Shown: positions 1 to 10,400 of the stretch, in pieces
Position numbering within the stretch: the first letter of the stretch is position 1
Layout: each line of letters starts with the position of its first letter
From: Lentzea guizhouensis
GTDB lineage: Bacteria > Actinomycetota > Actinomycetes > Mycobacteriales > Pseudonocardiaceae
Direction of reading: 5' to 3'
Assembly: GCF_001701025.1 (NCBI RefSeq)
Contig: NZ_CP016793.1
Location: 1,798,001 to 1,862,000 of the forward strand
Length of the DNA stretch: 64,000 bases
Notes under the pieces: generated by a model
The model's input: only the letters and a program-made list of their open reading frames with translations
Told to the model about the DNA's origin: nothing
Database searches by the model: none
Translations under genes and position numbers: made by a program

Positions 1-363
1 CCCACGAAGGTCCTGGGCTCCTCCGAACCTCCCCGGCGGGTCGCTGCGACCGTCGTCGAGAGCGGCTCCTGCGGCCAGGGCATGGACACCGTCGAGTGGG
101 ACGCCGACGGCCAGAAGAAGCAGGCGAAGCTCGACGGGTGCGGCCACCGCAAGGGTGAGACCGTCGAGGTCGTCGTGTCGGACGGCGACATGGTCCAGTC
201 CGCGGCCTCGGTCCCGGCCGGGCTGCCGATGTCGAGCCGCCTCACCGCGCTGCTGCTGTGCCTGGCAGCGCTGGCGGGCGGCTTCTACGCGTTCCTCTTC
301 CGCTACGCGCCGCTGCGCGCACCGGCCGTGCTGCCTACTCCCCGGCCGGGGTCACCTTCTTGA
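1..363 (+). CDS. 3' part of an unknown protein with a C-terminal membrane helix
   Basis: The reading frame is open from the first base of the window, so the start lies outside. The visible 120 residues are polar, with repeated Lys/Glu/Asp and two Cys (in SGSCGQG and LDGCGH). They end in one hydrophobic segment (LTALLLCLAALAGGFYAFLF) and a short Pro-rich tail. The layout suggests a protein anchored by its C-terminus. The last 29 bases overlap the 3' end of the convergent potassium-channel gene. I do not recognise the family. Confidence 0.5.
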   Translation, partial: PTKVLGSSEPPRRVAATVVESGSCGQGMDTVEWDADGQKKQAKLDGCGHRKGETVEVVVSDGDMVQSAASVPAGLPMSSRLTALLLCLAALAGGFYAFLFRYAPLRAPAVLPTPRPGSPS

Positions 364-1375
364 CGTAGAGCAGCCGGTCGCCCGGCTCGATCGCGTCCGC
401 CTCCGGTGCGTCGACGCGGTACAGCTTCCCCAAGCGCACCACGCCCAGCACTATGTCCGACAGGTGCCGCGGCGACCCGCCCACCTCACCCGGCTCGACG
501 TCGCGTTCGGCGATCGCGAGGCCCGCGTCCGGCGTGAGCAGGTCCTCGACCATCGCGACCACGGTCGGCGTCGCGGTGGCCATGCCGAGCAGGCGGCCCG
601 CCGTCTCGGACGACACGACGACCGAGTCGGCGCCGGACTGCTTGAGCAGGTGCTCGTTCTCCCGCTCCCGCACCGACGCCACGATCATCGCCTTGGGTGC
701 CAGCTCACGGGCGGTGAGCGTGATCAGCACCGCCGTGTCGTCCCGGTTCGGGGCGACGACGATCGCGCGCGCACGGGCCGCGCCGGCGACCCGCAGCACG
801 TCGTTGCGCGTACCTGAGCCGTGCACCACCACGAGCCCCTTGGCGGTCGCCGCGTCGAGCGACTCCTGCACGGTGTCGACGACGACGATCGAACCCGGCT
901 CGACACCGTCACCGAGCAGTGCCGCCACCGCGGAACGCCCCTTCGTGCCGTAACCGACGACCACCACGTGGTCCCGCACGACCCGCCTCCACTTCTGAAT
1001 GCGCAACGCCTGACGGGAGCGCTCGGTGAGAACTTCGAGTGTCGTGCCGACCAGCACGATCAGGAACAGCACCCGCAACGGCGTGATGACCAGGACGTTC
1101 ACCAGCCGGGCGGTGGACGACGCCGGCGTGATGTCGCCGTAGCCGGTCGTCGAGAGCGACACCGTGGCGTAGTAGAACGCGTCGAGCAGCGAGACGCCGT
1201 CCTCGTTCACGTCCCGGTAGCCGTCGCGGTCCAGGTAGACGATCAGCACCGCGAGCAGCAGCGCCGCCATCGCGCCGACGACGCGTTTCAGGATCGCGCG
1301 AACAGGGCTCTCGACCTTGTCCGGCATCCTGATCACGCCGACGAGCGAGTGCGACGCCTCGTCAGTCAGGCTCAT
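335..1375 (-). CDS. Potassium channel with a cytoplasmic TrkA-N/RCK domain
   Basis: Predicted membrane potassium channel of the two-TM KcsA/MthK type (346 aa). A first hydrophobic helix (AALLLAVLIVYL) is followed by the pore loop with the intact selectivity filter TTGYGD, then a second helix. A Rossmann TrkA-N domain follows (VVVVGYGTKGRSAV), then a TrkA-C-like tail. The start was placed at MSLTDEAS because its ATG overlaps the TGA of the upstream peptidase gene as ATGA, which implies translational coupling. An in-frame start 10 codons upstream is possible. From memory the orthologue is M. tuberculosis Rv3200c, which also neighbours adnAB. Confidence 0.9.
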   Translation of the reverse strand: MSLTDEASHSLVGVIRMPDKVESPVRAILKRVVGAMAALLLAVLIVYLDRDGYRDVNEDGVSLLDAFYYATVSLSTTGYGDITPASSTARLVNVLVITPLRVLFLIVLVGTTLEVLTERSRQALRIQKWRRVVRDHVVVVGYGTKGRSAVAALLGDGVEPGSIVVVDTVQESLDAATAKGLVVVHGSGTRNDVLRVAGAARARAIVVAPNRDDTAVLITLTARELAPKAMIVASVRERENEHLLKQSGADSVVVSSETAGRLLGMATATPTVVAMVEDLLTPDAGLAIAERDVEPGEVGGSPRHLSDIVLGVVRLGKLYRVDAPEADAIEPGDRLLYVKKVTPAGE

Positions 1376-2781
1376 CGGGTCAACCTCTCGGGCAGCATCC
1401 GCCACAGGTGAGCGGCCGCCTCCGCACCTTTGAGGAGCAACGGCACGACCACGCGCTCGTTCGGCGCGTGGACGCGATCATCCGGCAAGGTCGCCCCGAG
1501 GTACACGAGGGGGACTCCGAGCCACGCCTGCAGCACCGCCGCCGGTCCGGAACCGCCCGCTCGCGCGAACCGCACCGGCTGGTCGAAGGCGAGCTCCAGC
1601 GCGTCGCGGACGGCCTCGTTGGCCGGGTCGTCCGGGCTGATCGCGTACGGCGGCACGCCGGTGCCGCGGAAGCTCACCTCGGCCCTGATGCCGTCCGGGG
1701 TGTGCTGGGCGACGAACTCCCGCAGCTGGCCGGCGACGTTCTCCGGCAGCTGGTCGGGCACGAGCCGGAAGCTGATCTTCGCGGTCGCCGACGCCGGGAT
1801 GATCGTCTTCAGGCCGGGGCCGGTGTAGCCGCTGGACAGGCCGTTGACCTCGGCGGTCGGGCGCACCCAGATCCGTTCGAACGTGGTGTAGCCGGGTTCG
1901 CCCGCCACGGCCTGCGCGCCGCCCGCGTTCTGCGCCAGCCACCTCCGCTCGTCGAACGGCAGTGCCGCGTAGTCGGCGCGTTCCCGCTCGGTCGGTTCGC
2001 GGACGTCGTCGTAGAAGCCGGGGAGCTGGATGCGGCCGTCCTCGTCGTGCAGCGCGGCGACCAACCGGGCGAGCGCCGTCGCCGGGTTCGGGATCGCCCC
2101 GCCCGCGCGGCCGGAATGCACGTCGTCGGTTCCGCCGAAGAACGTGATCTCGCCGCCGAGAACACCGCGCTGACCGGTGTTCACCGTGGGCGTGTCCCGA
2201 TCGTGCACTCCCGTGTCGGTGAACACGACAAGATCACATCCGAGGTCGTCCCGGTGATCTTCGAGGAGCTTTCGCAGGTGCGGGGAACCCGATTCCTCCT
2301 CACCCTCGATGAACAGTTTCAAGGTGACGCCCGGCGCATTCCGACCGGTGGCGGCCAGGTGGGCCTTCACCGCGAGCAGGTGCATCGCGACCTGCCCCTT
2401 GTCGTCGCTCGCCCCGCGCCCGAGCAGCTCGTCGCCGCTGGTCACGGGCTCGAACGGCGGGTGGTGCCAGCGGTCGACCGGGTCGACGGGCTGGACGTCG
2501 TGATGACCGTAGACGAGCACGGTCGGAGCGCCGGGGTCCGCGGCGGGCCAGCACGCGTACACCGCGGGCAGCGCCGGGCCGTGGTCCCAGACCTCGACCT
2601 CCGGCCAGCCGTCCGCTCTGAGCCGGTCAGCCAGCCACTGGGCGGAGCGGTGCACGTCGGCGTGGTGCGCCGGGTCGACACCGATCGACGGGATGGTCAG
2701 CCACTCGCGCAGCCCGGCGAGGAACTCCTCCGCCAGCGCGGCGACCGCGGACCGTTCGGGATGATGAGAATCACCTGCCAC
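1372..2781 (-). CDS. M20-family metallopeptidase (dipeptidase)
   Basis: Cytoplasmic zinc peptidase of the M20/M25/M40 family, expected to cleave dipeptides or short N-acyl peptides. The first metal-ligand motif VLVYGHHDVQPV is present, followed by GASDDKGQ and the catalytic/metal segment EGEEESGSPH. A central dimerisation domain and a final metal region (YLGATLPDDRVHAPNE) complete it. The GTG start (VAGDSHHPE) was chosen because a TATCCT -10 hexamer lies 8 nt before it, a leaderless arrangement. An ATG 16 codons upstream (2829) is the alternative. Its stop overlaps the channel gene start as ATGA. Confidence 0.88.
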   Translation of the reverse strand: MAGDSHHPERSAVAALAEEFLAGLREWLTIPSIGVDPAHHADVHRSAQWLADRLRADGWPEVEVWDHGPALPAVYACWPAADPGAPTVLVYGHHDVQPVDPVDRWHHPPFEPVTSGDELLGRGASDDKGQVAMHLLAVKAHLAATGRNAPGVTLKLFIEGEEESGSPHLRKLLEDHRDDLGCDLVVFTDTGVHDRDTPTVNTGQRGVLGGEITFFGGTDDVHSGRAGGAIPNPATALARLVAALHDEDGRIQLPGFYDDVREPTERERADYAALPFDERRWLAQNAGGAQAVAGEPGYTTFERIWVRPTAEVNGLSSGYTGPGLKTIIPASATAKISFRLVPDQLPENVAGQLREFVAQHTPDGIRAEVSFRGTGVPPYAISPDDPANEAVRDALELAFDQPVRFARAGGSGPAAVLQAWLGVPLVYLGATLPDDRVHAPNERVVVPLLLKGAEAAAHLWRMLPERLTR

Positions 2782-2843
2782 GCTCGGGGAGGATAGGGCA
2801 GCCCGCACTCGCCTACGCGGCGTAGGCATGACAGGGTGACGGC

Positions 2844-3224
2844 ATGGAACCGAACCGTTCCCGGGCGCGATCGGCGTTGGCGCTCGCCGCACTGCTCGGT
2901 CTGGCCGGAGCGACCCACTTCACCAGGCCGAAGTACTACGACGCGATCGTTCCGCGTGCGCTGCCCGGCACCCCGCGGCAGTGGACGTACGCGTCGGGTG
3001 CGGCGGAGCTCGCCGTCGCGGCCGCGGTGGCCGTCCCGCGCACGCGCCGGCTGGGCGGTCTCGCCGCCGCCGCGCTGTTCGTCGCGGTCTTCCCGGCGAA
3101 CGTGAAGATGGCCCTCGATTTCCGGGACAAATCACCCAAGGCCAAGGCAATTGCCTATGGGCGTCTGCCGGTGCAGATCCCTCTCGTGGTGTGGGCGTGG
3201 AAAGTGGCGAAGTCCTCGCCTTGA
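2844..3224 (+). CDS. DoxX-like small integral membrane protein
   Basis: 126-aa protein with about four hydrophobic segments and a central Ala-rich helix pair. It resembles the DoxX/DoxD-like quinone-associated membrane family common in actinobacteria (for example THFTRPKYYDAIVP near the N-terminus and FPANVKMALD in the second half). The exact role is unknown. It diverges from the M20 peptidase gene, so the two promoters lie within the short shared region. The family assignment rests on overall pattern rather than on catalytic residues. Confidence 0.75.
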   Translation: MEPNRSRARSALALAALLGLAGATHFTRPKYYDAIVPRALPGTPRQWTYASGAAELAVAAAVAVPRTRRLGGLAAAALFVAVFPANVKMALDFRDKSPKAKAIAYGRLPVQIPLVVWAWKVAKSSP

Positions 3225-3290
3225 TGAACCTCGGTGTGAATGACGAGGTGTCGCGCAAACGCTGTCATTTTCCGCGCGAGGGACCCTAGG

Positions 3291-3827
3291 ATGCGCCCTG
3301 TGCAAACGCTTCTACACCACGCCGCAGCTGCGCTCGACTGGGACGGGGTCGTCGTTCCCGACGTCGCCGTGCTCGGTCAGCAGGTGTCCGCGGTGGTGCG
3401 TTTGCTGCCCGAGGTCCACGAGTGGAGAACCCAGAACGGCTGGCCGCCGCGCGCGGACCCGTCGTGGTTCCGCTCCTGGTTCGAGCCGGCCGCCCACGAC
3501 CGCCTGCCCGTCGCCGCCGTCGAGCTGGTCGGTGTGCTGGTCAGCGAGTCGACGACCGACCGGGCGCTGCAGTCGTGCGGCACGTTGCTGACCCTCGCGC
3601 CGTGCGCGGTCATGTTGCCGCGAACCGGTGAGTCGCAGGCGTGGTCGTTCATCGAGCTCGACTACTACGGCATCGGTGTCGTGGTGGCGGACGAGTCGTC
3701 CGCGGACCTGATGGTGCCGCCGGAGGACCGGTCACCGGAGTTCGGGCCGTCGCTGTTCGGCCGCTGGCTCCTCGAAGTGCTCTACGAACGCGTGCTGAAG
3801 GCCTCGCACGCTAGCCAACTGACCTGA
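3291..3827 (+). CDS. Hypothetical protein
   Basis: 178-aa soluble, acidic protein that I cannot assign. It has Trp-rich stretches (DPSWFRSWFEP, QAWSFIELDYYGIGVVV) and no signal peptide or membrane helix. The start was set at MRPVQTLL because GAGGGA lies 8-9 nt upstream; an ATG 17 codons earlier is less likely. The 3' end overlaps the convergent adnB gene by 17 bp. Confidence 0.7.
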   Translation: MRPVQTLLHHAAAALDWDGVVVPDVAVLGQQVSAVVRLLPEVHEWRTQNGWPPRADPSWFRSWFEPAAHDRLPVAAVELVGVLVSESTTDRALQSCGTLLTLAPCAVMLPRTGESQAWSFIELDYYGIGVVVADESSADLMVPPEDRSPEFGPSLFGRWLLEVLYERVLKASHASQLT

Positions 3828-6800
3828 TCAGGTCCTTCAGCCCGGCCTCGTCCAGCAGGTCGGCCGGCCGCAGCGTGTGGTCGTGCCGGACGTAGTGGAA
3901 CGCGGCCCGCACCTGCTCCAGCGGGGCGTCCACCAACGCCGCCCACGCCAGCCGGTACGCGGCGAGCTGCACCGACAGCGCCGGGAGCGCCTCCGCGTCG
4001 GGCACCGCGCCGGTCTTCCAGTCGACGACGGTCCAGCCGTCCGGGTCCTTGTAGACGGCGTCCATCCGGCCGCGCACCGAGATTCCGTCGAACTCCGCCT
4101 CGAACGGCACCTCGACGTCGTGCGGGGTGCGCTCGGCCCACGCGCTCGTCAGGAAGGCCTCCTTCAGGCGGTCCAGGTCCGCGTCGGGGGCCGCGTCGGC
4201 GTCACCGGCACCGGGCAGCTCGTCGATGTCGAGCAGGCGGGTGGCGCCGAACCTGTTCTCCAGCCAGGTGTGGAACGCGGTGCCGCGGCGCGCCAGCGGG
4301 TTCGGCGGGAACGGCAACGGCCGCCGCAGCCTGCGGGCGAGCAGGTCGGGGTCCTTGGCCAGCTCGACGAGCTGGCTGACGCTCAGGTGGTCGGGCAGCA
4401 CGACCTGCTCGCGCCGGTTCATCGACGCGGCCCGTTCGGCGAGCAGCACGTCGACGTCCGCGGCCCAGCCCTCCGGGTCGGCGTCCTCCGGCATCTCCGG
4501 GTCGTCGGGGACCACGTCGTCCGGCAGCGGTTCGGGCTCCGGCGGGAAGTCGTCGTCCGGCGGCGGATCGTCGGGCGGCGGGTAGTCCTCGTCCTCCCGC
4601 AGCGTCTCGGGTTCCGGTTCGTCGAAGATCAGCGGGAGCGGCTCCGGTGGTGCGGTGCGGAGCTCGTCCAGCGCGGCCAGCACCATCTCCGCGCCCTCGA
4701 CGACGGCGTCGCGGCGCTTGCCGAGCGGATCGGCGGGCCACTGCGCGGCCTTCACGTCCTGCGCGAGCGGGTTCGGGGTCTCCGGCTCCGGTTCGCCGGC
4801 CCAGACGCTGATGTCGCCCGCGTGGTCCCGCCGGAAGACCTCGTGCATCTCGGTGAGGAACACCGAGGGCCCCTTGGGCTTCTCGCCCGCCTCCCCCCAC
4901 CAGTGGCCGGACAGCAGCAGGCTGTGCTCCGCACGCGTGACGCCGACGTAGAACAGCCGGCGTTCCTCGACCAGCCTGCGGTCCTCGAACTCCTCTGCGT
5001 GGATCGTGAGGGCCTCGTCGACCTCCTTGCGGTTGAAGCCGGCACTCAGCTTCAGCTCGGGCAGGTCCTGGGAGTCACCGCGCAGGTCGGCGGGCAGCTC
5101 GGTGACCGCCTTGAGCCAGCACGACGACTTCTTGCGGCCCGGGAACACGTCCTTGACCAGGTGCGGCAACGCGACGATGTGCCACTCCAGCCCCTTCGCC
5201 GAGTGCACGGTGAGGATCTGCACCCGGTCCTCGGACACCTCGATCTCGCCCGGCTCCAGCCCGTCCTCGGCGTGCTCGGCGGTGTAGAGGTAGTCGAGCA
5301 ACGACGGCAGCGTCGCCGACGGGCTCGCGGCCGCGAAGTCCGTGACCACGTCGGCGAACGCGTCGAGGTGCGCGCGCCCGACCATGCCCGGCCTCGACAT
5401 GGCCTCGATGTCCAGCAGCAACGTCCGTTCGACGTCCGCCACCAGCTCCGGCAACGGCTGGGTGAGCCTGCGCCGCAACGACGCCAGCTCGCCACCGAGC
5501 CGGCGGATCCTGCGGTAGCCGTCCGTCGAGTACGCGTCCGGGTCGCCGGGGTCGTCGAGCGCGTCGGCCAGACCGGCCTGCTCGGCGTGCTCGCCGGGGA
5601 GGGCGTCCGCGATGACGAGCAACGGATCGTCCACAACGGACTGCCGGGACTGCACACCGGCGAGATCCCTGGCACGGGACCAGAGTGCGGCGAGGTCCCG
5701 TGCGGCGAGGCGCCAGCGCGAGCCGGTGAGGAGTCTCGCGGCCGCCGTGCCGGCGAGCGGGTCGACGAGCACCCTCAGCGCTGACACCAGATCGCGCACC
5801 TCGGGTTCGTCGAGCAGGCCGCCGAGCCCGACGACCTCGACGGGCAGACCGCGTTCCCGGAGAGCCGCCGCGATGGCCGCCATGTCCGACCGTCGCCGCA
5901 CCAGCACGGCCGCGGTCGGCGGCGCGCCTTCCGCGTCGAGGTGCGCAACCCATTGCGCCGCAACGTTGTCCGCGACCCAGTCCAGCTCCTGGCGGATGTC
6001 GGCGTGCAATGCCAGCCGCACGTCCCCCTGGCCCGCACCGGGTCGCGCCTTGAGCTCGTCGACGTCGAGCCCGGCCTCCCGCAGCGGCAACGACACCGCG
6101 TTCGCCAGCTCCAGCACCTCCGGCGGGTTGCGGAAGCTGGTCAGCAGCCCGAACTTCTTCGTCGGCGGGAAGTCGTCCACGAACCGCGGCAGGTTCGCCG
6201 CCGACGCCCCGCGCCACCCGTAGATGGCCTGCGCGGGGTCACCGACCGACGTGACCGGCATCGGCTTGCCCTCACCGAACAGGCTGCGCAGCAGCACCCG
6301 CTGCGCGTGCCCGGTGTCCTGGTACTCGTCCAGCAGCACCGCCCCGTACCGGGCACGTTCGCCCTCGTTGACCTCGGGGAACTGGGCGAGCTGCGCGGCC
6401 AGCGACATCTGGTCGGCGAAGTCGAGGGCGGCTTCCTTGCGCTTGCGCTGCTGGTAGGCGTCGAGCAGTGGCAGCAGGGCGACCCGGAGTCGTTGCGCCG
6501 CAACGATCTCTTTGAGCTTTTCGGGCAGCGCGTCGCGTTGGCGCGGCGCCTTGGGGGCGTTCTCGACGAGCGCGGTGAACTTCTCGGCGTGTGCTTGGAG
6601 CTGGTCGGGCGTGACGAGGTGCTCACCGAGCTCGCCGGCGAGCGCGAGCAGGTAGCCGGTGATCGTGGCGGGCACCTTGTCGGTGTCGAGGTCCTTCGCC
6701 CACGTCGAGACCACGCGGTGCGCGAGCTGCCAGGCCGCGGTCTCGGTGAGCAGCCGGACGCCGGGCTCGACCGGGAGCCGGAGCCCGTGCTCGGTGACCA

Positions 6801-7170
6801 GGCGGCCCGCGTAGGCGTGGTAGGTGAGGACGACGGGTTCGCCGGTGAGCACGGCCATCTTGCGCTCACCGCTGGGGTCGAGGTCGTCGAGCAGGCTGGA
6901 CCCGGCGAGCCTGCGGAGCCTGGCTCGGACGCGCTCGGCGAGCTGACGGGCGGCCTTGCGGGTGAAGGTGAGGCCGAGGACGCGGTCGGGTTCGACGAGG
7001 CCGTTGGCGACGAGCCAGACGACCCTCGCGGCCATGGTCTCGGTCTTGCCGGCACCGGCGCCCGCGATGACCAGAGCGGGCTGGGCGGGGGCGGCGATGA
7101 CCTCGGCCTGCTCGGGGGTGGGCTTGTTGAGGCCTAGAGAGTCGGCGATCTCGAAGGGGCTGACGGTCAT
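3811..7170 (-). CDS. adnB: AdnB-like helicase-nuclease subunit
   Basis: Subunit of the AdnAB motor-nuclease that resects double-strand breaks in actinobacteria, with SF1A UvrD-type helicase domains followed by a RecB-like nuclease. Walker A is GAGAGKTE (about residues 37-44). Motif II is LLDEYQDT. The nuclease core near the C-terminus shows GRMDAV and VVDWKTG. The length (1119 aa) fits the family. A very acidic, Pro-rich linker lies at about residues 845-905. The start ATG overlaps the stop of a 62-codon ORF as ATGA. adnA lies upstream on the same strand, as in mycobacteria (Rv3201c/Rv3202c). Confidence 0.93.
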   Translation of the reverse strand: MTVSPFEIADSLGLNKPTPEQAEVIAAPAQPALVIAGAGAGKTETMAARVVWLVANGLVEPDRVLGLTFTRKAARQLAERVRARLRRLAGSSLLDDLDPSGERKMAVLTGEPVVLTYHAYAGRLVTEHGLRLPVEPGVRLLTETAAWQLAHRVVSTWAKDLDTDKVPATITGYLLALAGELGEHLVTPDQLQAHAEKFTALVENAPKAPRQRDALPEKLKEIVAAQRLRVALLPLLDAYQQRKRKEAALDFADQMSLAAQLAQFPEVNEGERARYGAVLLDEYQDTGHAQRVLLRSLFGEGKPMPVTSVGDPAQAIYGWRGASAANLPRFVDDFPPTKKFGLLTSFRNPPEVLELANAVSLPLREAGLDVDELKARPGAGQGDVRLALHADIRQELDWVADNVAAQWVAHLDAEGAPPTAAVLVRRRSDMAAIAAALRERGLPVEVVGLGGLLDEPEVRDLVSALRVLVDPLAGTAAARLLTGSRWRLAARDLAALWSRARDLAGVQSRQSVVDDPLLVIADALPGEHAEQAGLADALDDPGDPDAYSTDGYRRIRRLGGELASLRRRLTQPLPELVADVERTLLLDIEAMSRPGMVGRAHLDAFADVVTDFAAASPSATLPSLLDYLYTAEHAEDGLEPGEIEVSEDRVQILTVHSAKGLEWHIVALPHLVKDVFPGRKKSSCWLKAVTELPADLRGDSQDLPELKLSAGFNRKEVDEALTIHAEEFEDRRLVEERRLFYVGVTRAEHSLLLSGHWWGEAGEKPKGPSVFLTEMHEVFRRDHAGDISVWAGEPEPETPNPLAQDVKAAQWPADPLGKRRDAVVEGAEMVLAALDELRTAPPEPLPLIFDEPEPETLREDEDYPPPDDPPPDDDFPPEPEPLPDDVVPDDPEMPEDADPEGWAADVDVLLAERAASMNRREQVVLPDHLSVSQLVELAKDPDLLARRLRRPLPFPPNPLARRGTAFHTWLENRFGATRLLDIDELPGAGDADAAPDADLDRLKEAFLTSAWAERTPHDVEVPFEAEFDGISVRGRMDAVYKDPDGWTVVDWKTGAVPDAEALPALSVQLAAYRLAWAALVDAPLEQVRAAFHYVRHDHTLRPADLLDEAGLKDLIRSVG

Positions 7171-7355
7171 GGCGCGACCGGGTGGGGCGAAGGCGAGGTG
7201 GCGGGCTCGGCGACGGGTGCGGTGGCGGTGGTGGTGGGCGCGGCGGCCGCAGGCACAGCGGCGGGCGCGGTGGCGTTCGCCACAGGAGCACGGCGACGCG
7301 GCTCATCGCGTGAAGCGACAAACCGGTCACGGGTGCTGGGCAACGTCACCGACAC
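7167..7355 (-). CDS. Possible 62-aa ORF coupled to adnB
   Basis: Small ORF between adnA and adnB. It begins with ATG preceded by a purine-rich ribosome-binding sequence (AGGTAGGAAG directly upstream), and its TGA overlaps the adnB ATG. The product starts MSVTLPSTRDRF and ends in an Ala/Pro/Thr-rich tail without recognisable fold. It could be a leader peptide that loads ribosomes onto adnB, which lacks its own clear ribosome-binding site, or a non-functional ORF. No homologue is recognised. Confidence 0.4.
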   Translation of the reverse strand: MSVTLPSTRDRFVASRDEPRRRAPVANATAPAAVPAAAAPTTTATAPVAEPATSPSPHPVAP

Positions 7356-7465
7356 ATCTTCCTACCTGCTCCGAACGGCTCCGCACCACCCGGCCCGACA
7401 CGTTCGTCCGACGTTCCGCCGGGCGAAAGACGCAGGTCACCGGCGAGCCGTGCACCCACTGCCAC

Positions 7466-10400
7466 CTACTCGCTCACCTGGCGTCCTGACGGGTGGACCG
7501 GGCACGTCGTGCGGGCCGGGCAGCGGTCGCAGTCCGAGTTCTCCCGCGCGGTGTAGGACGGGCCGAGCACCGACTCCGCCGCGTCCTGCACGACCTCCAG
7601 CCACGCGCGCACGCCCTGTTCGTCGAGCGGGGCCTGGGTGCGTTCGACGGCGCCGGTCTTCTTGTCCTCGCGGGCCACGTACAGCAGCCGCGCGCCGCCC
7701 GGTTCGGTGCCCAGGCCGATGTGGGTGAAGCCGCCCAGCGAGGTCGCCAGCTGGTAGACGGCGAGCTGGGGGTGTTCCTGGCCGGCGTCGCGGGACACCG
7801 GGTTCTTGCCGGTCTTGATGTCCACCACGATCGGGCGGCCGTCGGCGTCGTGTTCGAGGCGGTCGACGCGGCCGCGGACCTGCAGCCAGGGGCCGCCGTC
7901 GCGTTTGGGGACCTCGACGGACATCTCCTCCTCGACCGCGACCTGGGTGAGCTGGCTGCGGGTCATGGTGAGCCAGGCGAGGAACGTGTCGAGCATCTTC
8001 TCGACGCGCATGCGTTCGCGGCGGGAGAACCAGGGGGCGCCCGCGTCGACGGCGGCCCAGGCCTCGTCGAGCTTGACGCGCAGTTGCCGAGCGTCGGCAC
8101 CGGAGGCGGCGGCCTGGGCGAGGGCGTGGACCAGGGTGCCGGTCACCGAGGCGAGCTCGGCCGGGTCCTGGCCGCCGTGGCGTTCGACGACCCAGCGCAG
8201 CGGGCACTTGGTGATCACCTCGATGGTCGAGGGGGTCACGCTGACCTTTTGCTCCTCGGTCCACAGCGGAGCGTCCGACGACACCGCGGCGACGCCGTAC
8301 CAGGACTCCGGGTGGGCGCCGGGGACGTTCGCCTCGGCCAGGCGGGCCAGCTGCGCGGCAGCGCGGGAGCGGCGGTCGGCGGGTTCGGCGTCCGAGCAGA
8401 CCACGCGGCGCAGCTCGCCGACCAGCTCGGCGAGGACCAGGCCGCGCTGGGGGCGGTGGAGCTTGCGCTCGTCCTCGGCGGACGACTCGATCTCGTCCAG
8501 GAAGCGCGACGGCTGTTCGTCCTCGCCGCGGACCGCGCTGATCAGCAGCTTCGACCGGGCCCGGGAGGCGGCGACCAGGAGCAGCCGGCGTTCCTCGGCC
8601 AGGATCGGCGCCACCGCGGACACCGACGGTTCGAGGCCGGCCAGCACGTCCACCATGCGTTCGACGCCCAGCACCGTGCCGCGCAGGCGCAGGTCGGGCC
8701 ACGACCCCTCCTGCACACCGGGCACGGCGACGACCTCCCACTCACGGCCGGCGGCGGCGTGCGCGGTCAGCACGGCCACCGCCTCGCCGATCGGGGCGGA
8801 GGCGGCCAGCGTGTCGCCGACGATCCGTTGCGACTCCAGGTAGTCCGCGAACCCGGCCACCCCGGAGCCCGGCAGCCGGTCGACGTACTTCGCGGCCGAC
8901 TCGAACAACGCCACGATCGCGTCGAGGTCGCGGTCGGCCTGCATGCCGGTGACGCCGCGGCGGGACGACTGCGCGACCCAGCGCTCCTGCAGACCGGTCG
9001 CGGTCCACAGCTCCCACAGCACCGACTCCACCGACGCGCCGCGCTCGATCGTCTTGCGCGCCAACGCCAACAGGTGCGAGATCCGGCGGGCGGGCAGTGA
9101 CTCGACGTCCTCCAGCGCGGCCAGCCGGTCCTCGGTCAGCAGCACCTCGACCAGCAGCTCACCGCTCGGCCGGTCGCCACCGGCGGCCATCTCCAGCCGC
9201 CGCAGCCCACGCCGCAACCGCCGCAGCGCCAACGGATCCGCGCCGCCATAGGAAGAAGACAACAGCATCGCCGCCGTGTCCTCGTCCAGTGAAGAAGGAG
9301 ACGCCGCCGCACGCACCAGGGCCAGCAACGGGCGCACGGACGGTTGTTGCGCCAACGGCAGCTCATCGGACGGCACCGCCACCGGCACGCCCGCCGCGAG
9401 CAACGCCCGCTGCAGCACCGGCAACGACAACGTCGCCGACCGCACGATCACGGCCATCCGCGACCACGGCACCTCGTCGGCCAGGTGCGAGCGCCGCAGC
9501 TGGTCCGCCACCCACGTCGCCTCCTGCGCCGCCGACGCGAGCAGCCGCACCTGCACCGACCCTCGCCGTCGGCCGGCAGCACGCCCGCGTGGGCGACGCA
9601 CCCGGCAGCCGGGCCGCCAGCCTCGCCACCGCGTCCCGCACCTCCGGCGTCATCCGGTGCGACCGCGGCAGCACCACCGTCTCGCCCGGCACGTCCCGCA
9701 GGATCTCCGGATCGGCGCCGCGGAACGTGAAGATCGCCTGGTCCGGGTCACCGGCCAGGACGAACCGCGCCGCACCCGACCCCAGCGACCTGATCAGCGA
9801 GTACTGCATCGGGTCGAGGTGCTGCGCGTCGTCGACCAGCAGGTACCGCACCCGTTGCCGCTCGGCCCACAGCAGGTCCTCGTCCGTGACGAACGCCGCG
9901 TACGCCGCCGACACCAGCTCGGCCGCGTCCAGTGCGGGGGCGAACGCCGTCGCGGAGTCCATCCCCGACAGCAGGTTCACCTCCTCGTACTGCTGCCCGA
10001 ACCGCCCGGCCGCCACCCACTCGTCGCGCCCGTGCTCCTCGCCGAGCTCGATCAGGTCTTCCGGGCCGAGCCCGCGTTCGGCCGCCCGCAGCAGCAGGTC
10101 GCGCAGCTCGTGCGCGAAGCCGGGCAGCTCCAGCGCCGGCCGCAACCGCTCCGGCCAGTGCGCGGCACCGAGCTCGACGTCACCGGCCAGCAGGTCGCGC
10201 ACCATCGCGTCCTGCTCAGGCCCGGACAGCAACCGCGGCGCCGGCTCCTCGAGCCGCACCGCCTGGTTGCGCAGCACCGCGAACGCGTACGAGTGCACGG
10301 TCCGCACCAACGGCTCGCGCACGGTCGAGAACCGCCCGGTCAGCAACCGCGTGATCTCGGCGCGCAACGCCACCGACGCGCGCCGGTTCGCGGTCAGCAC

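Noticed and set aside
3877..5784. Long plus-strand ORF (635 codons) opposite adnB
   Set aside because: It is antisense to a gene with clear helicase and nuclease motifs; its own product is Arg/Gly/Leu-rich with no domain. High G+C leaves such shadow frames open.
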